The notes under the pieces are model-generated. The model saw only the letters and a list, made by a program, of their open reading frames with translations, had not been told where the DNA came from and did not search any database. From assembly GCA_029245955.1 (NCBI GenBank), contig JAQWOH010000059.1, positions 1-64,000 on the forward strand: DNA of 64,000 nucleotides, given 5' to 3'. Source of the DNA: Fuerstiella sp. (lineage in GTDB: Bacteria; Planctomycetota; Planctomycetia; Planctomycetales; Planctomycetaceae). The translations under genes and the position numbers were made by a program. Positions 17,908 to 27,969 of this stretch are shown piece after piece; positions within the stretch are counted from its first letter, which is position 1; every line of letters starts with the position of its first letter.

Positions 17908-20575
17908 GATTCGCCTCCTTTTTTTTGACTAACGCAACCATCACTTCTGCGATCGCGGTGTTAACGGCCTCATCATCCGGCCGTCTAAGTCTGCACCATT
18001 CCAACTGCTTCCGGCATTCTTCATATTGTCGATTACTCAGTAGTTCCATTGCGAACTTACTCCGAAGGACGTAGCTGCCAGGCTGCTGTCGGACCGCCTG
18101 ATGCAGGCAACTGAGAGCCTTCCGCTGCCTGCCAAGGAACGTGAAGATTTCATAGCTACAATGCCAGAAGGAACGGTCTGAACTATCGAGGGTCGTCAGA
18201 AACTTATGGAACTGCGTTTCGTATATACCTGCGACGATCCTCTGCTGATCCGGTTGTTCAAGTTGACGATATTCCTGATAGAGCAACCATACACCGTCCG
18301 CTTTCAGGTCAAGCCTTTCGACAACCTCGTTAGCTGAATACTGCGACGCTAACCCGTGAATGATGTGCCGACGAATCTGCGGATCGACGGCAAAAGCGGC
18401 GTGCCAGTGTTTACACGCACCATCCACGTCTCCCTGTTCGATCAGCGCCATTCCTGCAAGATACTGAATTGGCGCGCTATGTGGCCTGAGTCTGACCGCC
18501 TGATCGATTAACGCAGTTTCACCTTCTGTAGAATGGCCTGAAAGGAATCCAACCTGAGCAAGGACAAGGTAAGTCTCACCGCGAAGTGGCTGCCCCCGGA
18601 CTGCTATGCGCGCGGTGATCAACGCCCTGTAGAGGTCCGCTGAGCTCTTTCCAAAGGCACTGAAGAGCCACTTACCAACGGCCGCGTTCGATTCAAATCC
18701 GACCGAGCGCACTGTATTCCGAATTTCCCGCACCGACATCTGATTCTCGGCAACCAGTTGATCCCGGTCAAATCGGCGAAGATACAACGCAGAAAGGTCC
18801 GACATCGCTCGAAAATCCGCCGGATCGGTCGTTACACAATTCTCAAGATGACTGATCAGCAGATCAAGACGTTCATCCAGCGGGGCAAGTGATTCGTAGC
18901 TGCTCTCATCGCCACCGACGATTGCGTGTCTTCTATAGTTCATCCAATCCTGTTCAGAGGCGGCGTCTCGCACTGCAACGTCCGCGGCAAGGCGACCGGC
19001 CGGCAGCAGCAGCGCGATCACAACACAGGGGATGACCATATTCTTCCGCGTCATTGCCTGTCCGACCGAAGAATTCTCCCGAAGCTGGTAACACCTGCAC
19101 GCGCAGGCAGCAATGACCAGCGTCAGAATCATTGTTCCTGGTATGTACCACACAAAGTCGATCAGAGAATGTGTGACACTGGCGACCAGTCCCGCCGCCA
19201 GAACAGTGATTCGCTGCCTTTCGTCTGTATTACCACTTCGAAATGTCTTCCAGCACCATCGGGCGCACAATCCGATTCCCGCAGCCAGAAGGACAAGGCC
19301 TGGCACACCGAGTTCCAGGAGGACCTGCAGATACCCCGATTCCGCGTGAGAATACCGCAGCCCGAATTGCTTGCTCATCCACGTCGGGTACACCTCGGCG
19401 TGGCTACCAAGGCCCGAACCAGCCTGCCAGAAGTGCGGAACGGCATCTTTCAACGCCGCCCAAAGGTGAAATCTCCCGGACGACAAAGATTCCAGTGAGT
19501 CAGCTCGAACAACACTATTCCATTTTTGTTCAAGAGCATCAGTCCCAACGACAGTGACACCGACCACAGCAAACACTGTAAGCGGGACAACAAGCTTCCA
19601 CGTTTTCCGCCAGTTGTCGGAAAGAACTGTGGCTGAGACAAGAATCGCAATGGTGAATGCCGTAATACCGCCGCGAGAAAATGTAAGCAGACAGGCAAAC
19701 ACAACAACTGACGCGGCAGTCACAACAAGGTATTGTTGATTCGCTCCGGTTTTCACTCTTGATAACCCAAATCCCTGAGCACGAACCTGTCCGACGACGT
19801 CGTGTCGATTCTGTCGTTTTGGTCCGCAGTTTTGCCAACACCAGATCAACGGCCCGATTCCGAGGGCGAGGAATTGAGCAAAATGATTCTGATTCGTAAA
19901 GGTCCCCTTGGCGGGCCATTTCGCATGACGAAATGGATGATCAATGACCCACAGGAACTTTCCGTTTCCCAGAAACAACTGCACAAGACCAATGACTGCC
20001 ATGACTGTGGCCGAAACCGCGACCAGCCGAATCGCCTGATCAACCTGATCCATCGTCTTCAGGTGCCGCACCACGGTCAGAAAGAAAACGCAGTACCCGA
20101 TCAATAGAACCAGACCGGACCGCGTAAGCGCCGGAGTCAGTGAAATCGTTGCCCAGGGTTTGCCGCCAAGAATTCTGCCGCTCGGTTCTCCCCACAGTGC
20201 AAGATACTCAGCAGAAAAAGGAGCCAACTTATTCAGTACTTCCGGCGAAAACGGCACGAGCTGCAGTCCCACCAGGCCGATCGCCGCAAAGGCTATTATT
20301 TCCGCTCCGGAAAATCCGGGCGTAAGTGTCGTGTATGCCAACTGTCGTGCAGCCCACGCCAGTCCCATCAACAGACTGCAGCCAACAAAAATGGCGACAC
20401 CGATTTCCTGAATTCCGGCCATGGTGAGAGGCACAATCAGGACTGCGACCCAGAGACACAGATCACATGTTCGATCCATCAGCTGTGCTGCAGGCTCGGT
20501 GGTCACCGTCGATCGAGAACGTCGTTTTCGACGAGTGGATTGCCGTGACGAAATTGAACGGGCCATGGTACTCAT
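17888..20575 (-). CDS. O-antigen polymerase/ligase-like membrane protein with C-terminal TPR region
   Basis: An 895-residue Wzy/WaaL-family protein. After an Arg-rich cytoplasmic start, about eleven hydrophobic segments span residues 37-510. The family's periplasmic loop and motif LLTFSRGGITAFTIAILVSA lies near residues 300-320, and YSHAESGYLQVLLELGVPGLVLL near 425. Residues about 560-890 are soluble and helical with TPR-like units (for example YLAGMALIEQGDVDGACKHW and LRSKFAMELLSNRQYEECRK). By position between the Wzz/kinase and the initiating transferase it most likely polymerises repeat units. It starts 4 bases after the kinase stop and overlaps the next gene by 20 bases. Confidence 0.88.
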   Translation of the reverse strand: MSTMARSISSRQSTRRKRRSRSTVTTEPAAQLMDRTCDLCLWVAVLIVPLTMAGIQEIGVAIFVGCSLLMGLAWAARQLAYTTLTPGFSGAEIIAFAAIGLVGLQLVPFSPEVLNKLAPFSAEYLALWGEPSGRILGGKPWATISLTPALTRSGLVLLIGYCVFFLTVVRHLKTMDQVDQAIRLVAVSATVMAVIGLVQLFLGNGKFLWVIDHPFRHAKWPAKGTFTNQNHFAQFLALGIGPLIWCWQNCGPKRQNRHDVVGQVRAQGFGLSRVKTGANQQYLVVTAASVVVFACLLTFSRGGITAFTIAILVSATVLSDNWRKTWKLVVPLTVFAVVGVTVVGTDALEQKWNSVVRADSLESLSSGRFHLWAALKDAVPHFWQAGSGLGSHAEVYPTWMSKQFGLRYSHAESGYLQVLLELGVPGLVLLAAGIGLCARWCWKTFRSGNTDERQRITVLAAGLVASVTHSLIDFVWYIPGTMILTLVIAACACRCYQLRENSSVGQAMTRKNMVIPCVVIALLLPAGRLAADVAVRDAASEQDWMNYRRHAIVGGDESSYESLAPLDERLDLLISHLENCVTTDPADFRAMSDLSALYLRRFDRDQLVAENQMSVREIRNTVRSVGFESNAAVGKWLFSAFGKSSADLYRALITARIAVRGQPLRGETYLVLAQVGFLSGHSTEGETALIDQAVRLRPHSAPIQYLAGMALIEQGDVDGACKHWHAAFAVDPQIRRHIIHGLASQYSANEVVERLDLKADGVWLLYQEYRQLEQPDQQRIVAGIYETQFHKFLTTLDSSDRSFWHCSYEIFTFLGRQRKALSCLHQAVRQQPGSYVLRSKFAMELLSNRQYEECRKQLEWCRLRRPDDEAVNTAIAEVMVALVKKKEANREQQEQ

Positions 20576-20579
20576 GACA

Positions 20580-22916
20580 TCAGGCCGCCCTTCCGATTCC
20601 GTCGCTGTCGGAATTCGTATCGCTTTCTGATGTCAAATACAGGCCGTTTTCAGCGTCAAGGTCATCGTCGAGTTCCTCATCATGGCCGTAGCCATAATCA
20701 CTGGAATACCCGTACCCATAACCATACTGGTACCCGTAGCTGTTGTTTTCTTCACTCAGGCTTGTGTTCGCGACAATGCCGACGATCTTCAGCCCCATTG
20801 CCTGCAGTTGGTCAACAGCACGGGCCACGCTTCGGCGGTGTGTCGTATCCGGATTCATCAGAAACAACATGCTTTCAACATGTCGTCCCACAATAGCAGC
20901 ATCACTGACCGGCAGGGTCGGTGGACAGTCCACGATGACCTGGTCGTATTCCGAAACTGCCCAGTCCAGAATGTCCGCGAGCGATGGCATTGACAACAGC
21001 ACGCCAGCATTCAGCATTCGGGGACCGCAAGGCAGAATATCCAGCTGAGCGACTTCCGTAGAGACGACTCGTTCTTTGCACATTTCGGGGATCTCCGTCT
21101 CTGCACGCAGAATTTCAGACAATCCACCATGCCCGCGGACTTCAAGCAGCCGCGAAAGTCCCGGCCTTCTCATGTCAGCATCAATCAAAAGCGTACGTTT
21201 TCCAGTCTGAGCATAGGAAGCCGCCAGATTCACCGTTGTCGTCGTTTTTCCTTCGCTGGCTTCAGAACTGGTAATGGCGATACAGTTCGTGTCCGTGGTA
21301 GCCATCGTCAGCGACGTCTTCAATGTTCGGAAACACTCGGCATGAGGTGTCTGTGCAAACTTGTGCACATAGATCCGTGCCTGATCGACCTCATCTTCCG
21401 GCAAGCGGCGGATAATCCCAAGAACTGGCAATCCAAGTTCATCGCGGACTTCCTCGGGTGATCGTAACCGATCATCCAGAAGATCCATGACGTAGATGAT
21501 GCCGACTCCAAGCACTGCGGCTAAAGCGCAGAAAACCACAAGCGTTTTAGGCAGCACCGGATAGACAGCGTCGTGAGGCAGGATTGGATCGTTGAGCGGT
21601 GCGACTCGAAACGTTCCCCCGCCCTGTTCTATCTTTATCGAACCAAGACGGTTAGAGAGCGTCGTATGCTGTTCGCGAAGTAGTTCCACATCTCTGGTTG
21701 CATAGGCAATAAAAGCGAGTTTGTCACTCAGCTCGACCGCGCTCTTTTCGGCTTCGTCATAGTCCCTTTGCAGAGTCGCCTCATACTGTTCTGTCGACAC
21801 ACGTTCAGAGTTAATCGTATTCACGAGCCAACGTCCGACTCGCGGATCACGAACGCCAGTATTAACCTGGCCCTCCAATTCCTGCTGTGTTTCTGCGATC
21901 AGTCGCTCTTGTGTTTCAATTTGAGACTGTCGACGCTTGATATCCGGGTGGCCGAGCCCGAAGTTACGACGAAGGTCATTGAATTCTGTCTTCATCGACG
22001 TCAATTCAGAATCAAGTTCCTGTAGCTTCTCTGAGTTTGCCACTCCCATTCCGGGAATTCGCATCATTGCTTTCTCGCCAACAATTTCTTCCAGTTTTTT
22101 CAACGCCGCAGTCAAATCCGCCCCGGAAGCAACCTGGGTACGGGCGGTAACCAGCATCGCCTCAAGCTCCAGCCGCCGGCTTCGTACAGTAATCAGGTCC
22201 GTATTCAACTGATTGACACGCTGTACGATCGGGTGCGTCTGGTCCTTGCCTTCCCCCACAGCGATGTCGCCACATTCTCTTCGTTCCTCAAGTAAGTCCC
22301 GTTCTTTCTCTCGCAGCTCCAGCACGATTTCATCTCGTTTCTGCTCAAGTTGTTCCATTAACAACAGCGATATGTTCTGCTGATAACTTTTCATATATTT
22401 TTCGGAAGTACTTGTGAGCGATTCAATGATTCTGAGAGCCGCTTCGGGACTTTGCGATCGACAATCGATCGTCAGCACATGTTCGGTGGCCTCAAAGGTC
22501 ACGTCTAACATGCGCCGGAGCACAATAGGCCATGTCGCCTTGTCGCTGTTTCCTGCCAGTTCCGGCGGCAAAAGGGATGAATCTTCAACGGTCTGAATCA
22601 GGACCGTATCACTTAGCAACAACTGTCTGTAACTCGCCAACAGCCCCTGTGTGGCGTACTTTGAGTTCATCCTCGGGTCACTATTCACCTGCTGAATCAA
22701 CAGTTTGGCGGACGATTCATACTGCTTTGGGGTTTGTTTGTGCCAGATTACAGCGAAGAAGGCTGCGACGGCAATCAATCCAAGCAGAATCATCTTGTGC
22801 CGGCTTGTGACACGAAGAAACCGCATCAACGCATGGAATCCCTGCTGTTGGGGCGGTTCAATTTGATCGATGGAATATGGATCCATGTTCGAAAGTCGCT
22901 TGCTTATACAGTCCAT
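20580..22916 (-). CDS. Wzz chain-length regulator fused to a bacterial tyrosine autokinase
   Basis: A 778-residue co-polymerase that sets chain length and gates export. A membrane helix (about 42-60) opens the Wzz domain, followed by long coiled coils (about 190-420), a second helix near 455-475 (LVVFCALAAVLGVGII) and the BY-kinase domain. The kinase shows Walker A SEGKTTTTVNLAAS, Walker A' LLIDADMRRPGLSRL and Walker B QVIVDCPPTLPVSDA. The C-terminus has the Tyr cluster expected for autophosphorylation, arranged as repeated Gly-Tyr pairs, then an acidic tail. It is 24 bases after the Wza-like gene. Confidence 0.94.
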   Translation of the reverse strand: MDCISKRLSNMDPYSIDQIEPPQQQGFHALMRFLRVTSRHKMILLGLIAVAAFFAVIWHKQTPKQYESSAKLLIQQVNSDPRMNSKYATQGLLASYRQLLLSDTVLIQTVEDSSLLPPELAGNSDKATWPIVLRRMLDVTFEATEHVLTIDCRSQSPEAALRIIESLTSTSEKYMKSYQQNISLLLMEQLEQKRDEIVLELREKERDLLEERRECGDIAVGEGKDQTHPIVQRVNQLNTDLITVRSRRLELEAMLVTARTQVASGADLTAALKKLEEIVGEKAMMRIPGMGVANSEKLQELDSELTSMKTEFNDLRRNFGLGHPDIKRRQSQIETQERLIAETQQELEGQVNTGVRDPRVGRWLVNTINSERVSTEQYEATLQRDYDEAEKSAVELSDKLAFIAYATRDVELLREQHTTLSNRLGSIKIEQGGGTFRVAPLNDPILPHDAVYPVLPKTLVVFCALAAVLGVGIIYVMDLLDDRLRSPEEVRDELGLPVLGIIRRLPEDEVDQARIYVHKFAQTPHAECFRTLKTSLTMATTDTNCIAITSSEASEGKTTTTVNLAASYAQTGKRTLLIDADMRRPGLSRLLEVRGHGGLSEILRAETEIPEMCKERVVSTEVAQLDILPCGPRMLNAGVLLSMPSLADILDWAVSEYDQVIVDCPPTLPVSDAAIVGRHVESMLFLMNPDTTHRRSVARAVDQLQAMGLKIVGIVANTSLSEENNSYGYQYGYGYGYSSDYGYGHDEELDDDLDAENGLYLTSESDTNSDSDGIGRAA

Positions 22917-22940
22917 GCAAAGGTCAGGATTGACCGTTGA

Positions 22941-24005
22941 CTAAGGGACAATGGTGCGTGAGGCATTCATACCGGCTCCAATAAAGCCGCTTAGTGTGGA
23001 CAACGTGAACGTCAAAGCGTTCTCTTCCACACTGACAATGTCATACGGAGCCAGGAGCAGGTCTTCCTTCGCGTCAGCTTTCGCTTTGCGTATGGACGCT
23101 TTGATCCGGACCGTGTTATTACCGCCAGGTTCTCGTCGAATAATCGTGACTCGATCGGAAATCCAGTTCGAGTATGTCTGGCCTCCCGCCAACGTGATTG
23201 CGTCCAGAAGTCGCACGTTCTTCCCGGCCGGCACTTCAACAGCCTGGTTGCTGATCACTCCGACAACCTGAATCGGGCGCGGCGGCGACTCTTCCACGTG
23301 AACCACCGCCCCTTCAGGGATCATGATCTGTCCCAGTTCAGATTCTGGCGTTTCGGCAAGACTCACAGTCTGTGCTCTGAGCGTGGCATGGCCGACGGGG
23401 CGAATCGCATTCTCCCCATCAACCACATTTTCCGCCGCCCTGTCGACACCACTCACCGAAATCGCGCCGGAGGCCTCAGAAGTCAACCCACCGGCACGCA
23501 CGATCACATCAGCAAGCGACGTTGCATCACCATGGATCGTAACGGCCCCGGGAGTATTCACAGCTCCGGCAACAACAATCGATCGTTTTCTGCGGTCTGC
23601 CACCGACACGGCGACAGTTGGAGTAAGAAAAACGTCACGTTGAAAACTTGTCTGAACGATCGACTCTGCGGCCTCCGCGCTCGTCAGCCCGGCCAGCTTG
23701 ACGGCACCAATGTTTGGTATCGCTGCCTGGCCAAACTCATCGACGCTAACGGGCCAGGTATGCTCCGCATTCTCAGTAAGTGTCCCTGTATTCAGGTCAA
23801 CCTGCAGGCGGTCACCTAACCTGATTACGTCCTCGCTTGGGTTCGCACTCGCATAGGCCGTGAGATCCAGCAGCGAATAGTCGCGAATCGGCCTGGCCGC
23901 CAGGCGTGCTGGTAATGAAGTTGCAGTGAACTGCGTTCGTGCACAACCTGTGCACAGACATGTGCAGAAAGTCAGCAGTATGACTTTTGTCCATCGTCCC
24001 GGCAT
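22941..24005 (-). CDS. Polysaccharide export lipoprotein, Wza-like with SLBB domains
   Basis: Outer-membrane export channel component of 354 residues. The N-terminus is a lipoprotein signal with lipobox LCTGC (Cys about 21). The Poly_export domain follows with VIRLGDRLQVDLNTG, then VSVDEFGQAAIPNIGAVKLAGLTSAEA, and two or more SLBB-type segments (VVAGAVNTPGAVTIHG and IQVVGVISNQAVEVPAGKNVRLLDAI). It is the first gene of the leftward cluster, so its upstream region should hold the main promoter. Confidence 0.93.
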   Translation of the reverse strand: MPGRWTKVILLTFCTCLCTGCARTQFTATSLPARLAARPIRDYSLLDLTAYASANPSEDVIRLGDRLQVDLNTGTLTENAEHTWPVSVDEFGQAAIPNIGAVKLAGLTSAEAAESIVQTSFQRDVFLTPTVAVSVADRRKRSIVVAGAVNTPGAVTIHGDATSLADVIVRAGGLTSEASGAISVSGVDRAAENVVDGENAIRPVGHATLRAQTVSLAETPESELGQIMIPEGAVVHVEESPPRPIQVVGVISNQAVEVPAGKNVRLLDAITLAGGQTYSNWISDRVTIIRREPGGNNTVRIKASIRKAKADAKEDLLLAPYDIVSVEENALTFTLSTLSGFIGAGMNASRTIVP

Positions 24006-24476
24006 TGTGGTACCTGCGCCCCGAGATGTGTCCGTTTCAATCCAACAACATGCGGTCGTTCCCCGGTCGCGCGGCCGTCACACAACAAGGAACAGCAACC
24101 GTATCACCGTTGAGAGGCGTACGTATAACGCTGACGGTGAAGTTCCGGGGAGACGACTTCCGGCGAAAATGGAGGGTTTCGCCTGTTCAAAGGCCATCGA
24201 AACGATCTCACCCACGCAAGAATGGTACATTTCTGCGCAGCTTACGGCCCCTTCGGCAAGTATTGCCGATTCCCTTCAGGCCGACTCACTGCGGCCGTTC
24301 CCTGCCAGCTGGCAAGTCAAAGATTTACTACAGTCTGCCATTACGTACTGCCGAAGGCCGGCGACAGACAACGATGACGGGCCAATCTCGGAGAATAGAG
24401 ATCGGCCCACGACAAACAGGCAGTTCGGAACGCAGTCGCTGTCAGGCACGTTTCCTGATATTCCGGTTCAGCTGGA
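24006..24476. other. 471-base region upstream of the polysaccharide operon, with a 15-base palindrome
   Basis: No gene is convincing here. It should contain the promoter of the leftward polysaccharide cluster. At 24254-24268 there is a palindrome CGGCAA-GTA-TTGCCG, about 250 bases before the Wza-like start, a possible repressor or activator site. I could not identify -35/-10 or sigma-54 boxes with confidence. The other flank is the end of a DUF1501 gene that runs leftward into this region. Confidence 0.35.
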
Positions 24477-25856
24477 TCACACAAGTTCACGAATCGGCGC
24501 GTTACCTGTGATGATTCGTTCGATGTCCTTCGGAATACCAGTTTGAAGGCGTAGCTCGCCGACATCAAACAAAGTGTTCATGATCGTGGCAAGAACGTTG
24601 CTGCTGGAGACCGGATCCGAATCCGGTTCGCTGGCCGTTCGATCTGATCGTCCCACAACCTGCCCCATCTTCAGGCCGCCACCGACGAATGCCAGTGTGC
24701 AAAGATTGCCCCAGTGATCTCTGCCACCATTCTTGTTGATTTTCGGAGTGCGCCCGAACTCGCCCGTAATTACCAGCAGAATTTTTTCGGAAAGTCCGCG
24801 TCGCTGAATGTCCTGAATGAAGGCTGAGACGGCCTTATCAACGGCAGGTGTCAGTGATGCGAGGCCATCAGCCATCGTAAATTCTTTGCCACCGCCGTGC
24901 ATGTCCCAGCCGCCGCACGTGACGGTCACGAAACCACAACCAGCCTGGCAGAGTCTTCGCGCCAGCAACATTTGTTTTCCCAGCGCGACGGGTGAAAACT
25001 GCTTGGCGTAGGTATTCCGCTTCTTAATGGCCGCCGTAGGTTCAAAGCAGCCGGTGTCGTACCGTTCGACCAGTCTCGGATCTTCTTTCGAAAGATCGAA
25101 TGCGTCAGCGACTCCACGCGCCAGCACATCAAAAGCCTGCTGCTGAAAATGGCCTGCGGACGCAATCTGCCCCGTATCATCCAGTGTCCGGCGCAGCTGG
25201 TCCAGACGACCAAGCAATGACTTGCGATCGTCCAGCCGATTCCCTCGAACATGCAACTGCATGTTATCGATAATTTCACCGCCAGCACTCGGGTCAAACG
25301 GTCGATATGCAGGTGCCAAAGTCCCGGTTTGCGAGACACGATCGACGCTGACATACAGATCTTTGTATTGTGGACCCAGTCCGGGCGCGGTCACAAGTGC
25401 GTTGTTCGGCATTCCAGTGGCAGGATCCGTCAGTCCCGCAACACGAGCGAACAGTGCTCCCATCATCGCACCGGTCGGATTTCCCCCCGCCATAACGTGC
25501 ATCGCCGCCGGACCGTGGCTGGAAATCCCGTGTCGATACGATCGTACAATGGCCATGCGGTCAGCCAGCTTCGCCAACCGCGGGAATGTTCCACCAAACG
25601 CAACCCCCGGCAATGAAGTCGGCGTATCGCCCGTGATGCTGCGAATCTCGTGCGGTGCATCCGGCTTCGGGTCAAATGTTTCAAATTGGGTGGGACCACC
25701 CTGCAGATTGAGAACCACCACTGAGCTGTTACGTAACGATTTCCCAATGGAAGTCCCCTGCGCGGCCAGCAGACCCGGCAATGTCAGACCTCCCACCGTT
25801 GCGGCGCCAATTCGAAGCAACTCGCGGCGCGAACATCCATCCACCACACTTAACAT
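24477..25856 (-). CDS. DUF1501 family secreted protein
   Basis: A 459-residue planctomycete-type DUF1501 protein of the alkaline-phosphatase-like superfamily; its reaction is unknown. The N-terminus has a twin-arginine signal (CSRRELLRIGAATVGGLTLPGLL). Conserved segments are VVVLNLQGGPTQFETFDPKPDAP, SYRHGISSHGPAAMHVM, TVTCGGWDMHG and VITGEFGRTPKINKNGGRDHWG. Unlike the DUF1501 gene at 33546, it has no adjoining PSD1 cytochrome gene. Its stop lies 471 bases upstream of the polysaccharide operon. Confidence 0.9.
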   Translation of the reverse strand: MLSVVDGCSRRELLRIGAATVGGLTLPGLLAAQGTSIGKSLRNSSVVVLNLQGGPTQFETFDPKPDAPHEIRSITGDTPTSLPGVAFGGTFPRLAKLADRMAIVRSYRHGISSHGPAAMHVMAGGNPTGAMMGALFARVAGLTDPATGMPNNALVTAPGLGPQYKDLYVSVDRVSQTGTLAPAYRPFDPSAGGEIIDNMQLHVRGNRLDDRKSLLGRLDQLRRTLDDTGQIASAGHFQQQAFDVLARGVADAFDLSKEDPRLVERYDTGCFEPTAAIKKRNTYAKQFSPVALGKQMLLARRLCQAGCGFVTVTCGGWDMHGGGKEFTMADGLASLTPAVDKAVSAFIQDIQRRGLSEKILLVITGEFGRTPKINKNGGRDHWGNLCTLAFVGGGLKMGQVVGRSDRTASEPDSDPVSSSNVLATIMNTLFDVGELRLQTGIPKDIERIITGNAPIRELV

Positions 25857-26146
25857 TCAGTCACTCCACAAGTACCACGTGAAGACCGAACTAGTCTAAC
25901 AGTCAACCGGACCGTTTGCGAGAGCCAGACGGGTCCTGATGTGAGCTTCTGAACTGTCGCCACGATTAATGAAGAGATTGCACAGCAAAAGCGTGCAAAC
26001 AAAAAATTGTCTTCGCAGAGACAGCATCGCGTATCGTTCGACCACATCATAGGGCTGGATTGATTCTACAGCAGGTCATCGGCAGGCCCGGGTTTGACCG
26101 AGCAAGACATTTCGATTTCCTGTCGTCAGAATTCGGACGCTATCTC

Positions 26147-27622
26147 TTAATTCAATTCGCAACGCACTGCGAATGATCGGGCATCTGTGTCGGCGGACAG
26201 TGCAATCCACTGCTGCAGATAACACTGGTGTCTATCAAGAACGGTGCGGAATTCCGACGACGTGGCCAGGTTCTGCATTTCGCCAGAATCGCTCCCCATG
26301 TCGACCAGAGACTCACGAGCCTCTCCCTCCCGGTAGACGCAGTACTTGAATTGATTGCTGCGAAGCATGCGGCCGGTGTGATTCTCGGTCACAACATACT
26401 GACGCCAGGATTCGACCGTTTTTCCTTCAGCAATCGACTGCAGGCTCTTTCCCAACAAGCTTTCGGGAACATCGATCTCGGCATAGCTGCACAGCGTTGG
26501 CAGAATATCCAGCCCGCTTGACACCAGGTGGTCATCGACTCTGCCCGGAATGATGCGGCCTTTGTATCTCATGAGTAAGGGTACACGTACAGACTGTTCA
26601 TAGAAACGGCCTTTCGAGGCCAGACGATGACAGGCATCCATGTCACCATGATCGCTGGTGAAGACGACCAGAGTTTTTTCGTCAAGTTGGTTTCGCTTCA
26701 ATGCATTAAGAATTTGGCCGATGTGTTCGTCCACCTGCTCCGTTAAGCGACAATAGATCCACCGGTAAATCCGCCACTGATGCTCGTCATAAACCTTCCG
26801 CATCGTTCCGGCCGGCGTCACTGCATTCGCTTTGGAGTACAGATCGATTGCGTCCGGCTCAAGATCCGGAATCCGGAAGTTTTCAGGCAAAGGTGGCAGT
26901 TCTTCAACTGACAGCTTCAGTGCCTGCTGATAGAGATGCTCGACGCTGGACCTGCCCCTGGGCGACTTTCGCCTGTATGCACTGTACGCGAAACAAATGT
27001 CGTGAGGGTTAACGAACGAAGCGACTGCGAAGAACGGTCGATCCCGATCTCTCTGAAGAAATTCGATGCAGGCAACGGGCAACGCCTCGCGCTGATCTCG
27101 AAAATATTCATCATCGCCGGCGGCAAGCGGATTAAGTTCGGGACACATGTGCACTTTTCCGCCGTAGAACGTGTCATAACCAGCCCCTTTGATCAGCTCT
27201 CCCAGCAAATTCTGTTTGACCTCTGTGGGAACATTTGCCTTCACTCCGTTGTTCAGCACACCCAATCGCCCTGCCATTACTCCTGTGGCTATGCTGATCC
27301 GACTGGGTACGCAGACAGGGTTCGTCACGTAGGCATTTGAAAACCGTATTCCTTCTCGCGTAAGGCTGTCCATTGCCGGCGTCTTTAAATTCATATTCCC
27401 GGCACAACTCATCATGTCGGCATGTTGCTGATCGGTAATAATCAGCAACATGTTTGGTGTCCGCCTTTCCTCCACCGGATCGTCGCCTGAACCTGGAACA
27501 GTTGAAACTGATCGGGGCGGTGCAGCCATCGTAGGCAACCGGAACGCCTCGTATGCTGAAGCCAGACAGACCAATGTCAGCAATCCGGCAAGCGGCGAGT
27601 TTCGAAAGCGAGGATAAATCAC
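26147..27622 (-). CDS. Sulfatase (formylglycine-dependent, exported)
   Basis: Arylsulfatase-family hydrolase that removes sulfate esters, plausibly from sulfated glycans. The metal site is in LLIITDQQHADMM. The formylglycine signature is NPVCVPSRISIATG, in which the Cys of CVPSR is converted to the catalytic aldehyde; a second metal motif is FTSDHGDMDA. I place the start at GTG 27622 because an AGGGG lies 8 bases upstream and the product then begins with a plausible signal peptide (SPLAGLLTLVCLASAYEA). The frame is open to a TTG at 27703. Substrate unknown. Confidence 0.9.
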   Translation of the reverse strand: MIYPRFRNSPLAGLLTLVCLASAYEAFRLPTMAAPPRSVSTVPGSGDDPVEERRTPNMLLIITDQQHADMMSCAGNMNLKTPAMDSLTREGIRFSNAYVTNPVCVPSRISIATGVMAGRLGVLNNGVKANVPTEVKQNLLGELIKGAGYDTFYGGKVHMCPELNPLAAGDDEYFRDQREALPVACIEFLQRDRDRPFFAVASFVNPHDICFAYSAYRRKSPRGRSSVEHLYQQALKLSVEELPPLPENFRIPDLEPDAIDLYSKANAVTPAGTMRKVYDEHQWRIYRWIYCRLTEQVDEHIGQILNALKRNQLDEKTLVVFTSDHGDMDACHRLASKGRFYEQSVRVPLLMRYKGRIIPGRVDDHLVSSGLDILPTLCSYAEIDVPESLLGKSLQSIAEGKTVESWRQYVVTENHTGRMLRSNQFKYCVYREGEARESLVDMGSDSGEMQNLATSSEFRTVLDRHQCYLQQWIALSADTDARSFAVRCELN

Positions 27623-27969
27623 AAGCAGCCCCTGTTGGTGACACGGTGCACACGAAATATGAGTCTCGCATCGCAGTCGAATGCTCTGAGAATACAAGTG
27701 CAAGTCATGCCTGGCCTGTCCAATTCATCGAGTGACGCAGACTGTATGGCACACGTGATCCCCCGGCCCTTTGCTGTCGCTAAGACAGCACACTCAATGC
27801 AGATGTCCGCACCGTTGATCATGTCTGCATCCGATCAAGCATGGGTGAAGACTCCTGTACCACACTCTGGCCACTTCCGACGTCAACAAATTCACACGTC
27901 ATTCACTTTGTTGACGACAGGGGATCGTTACCAGCACGCGTCCGGATCGACGCAACTGTCAGGATGTTC

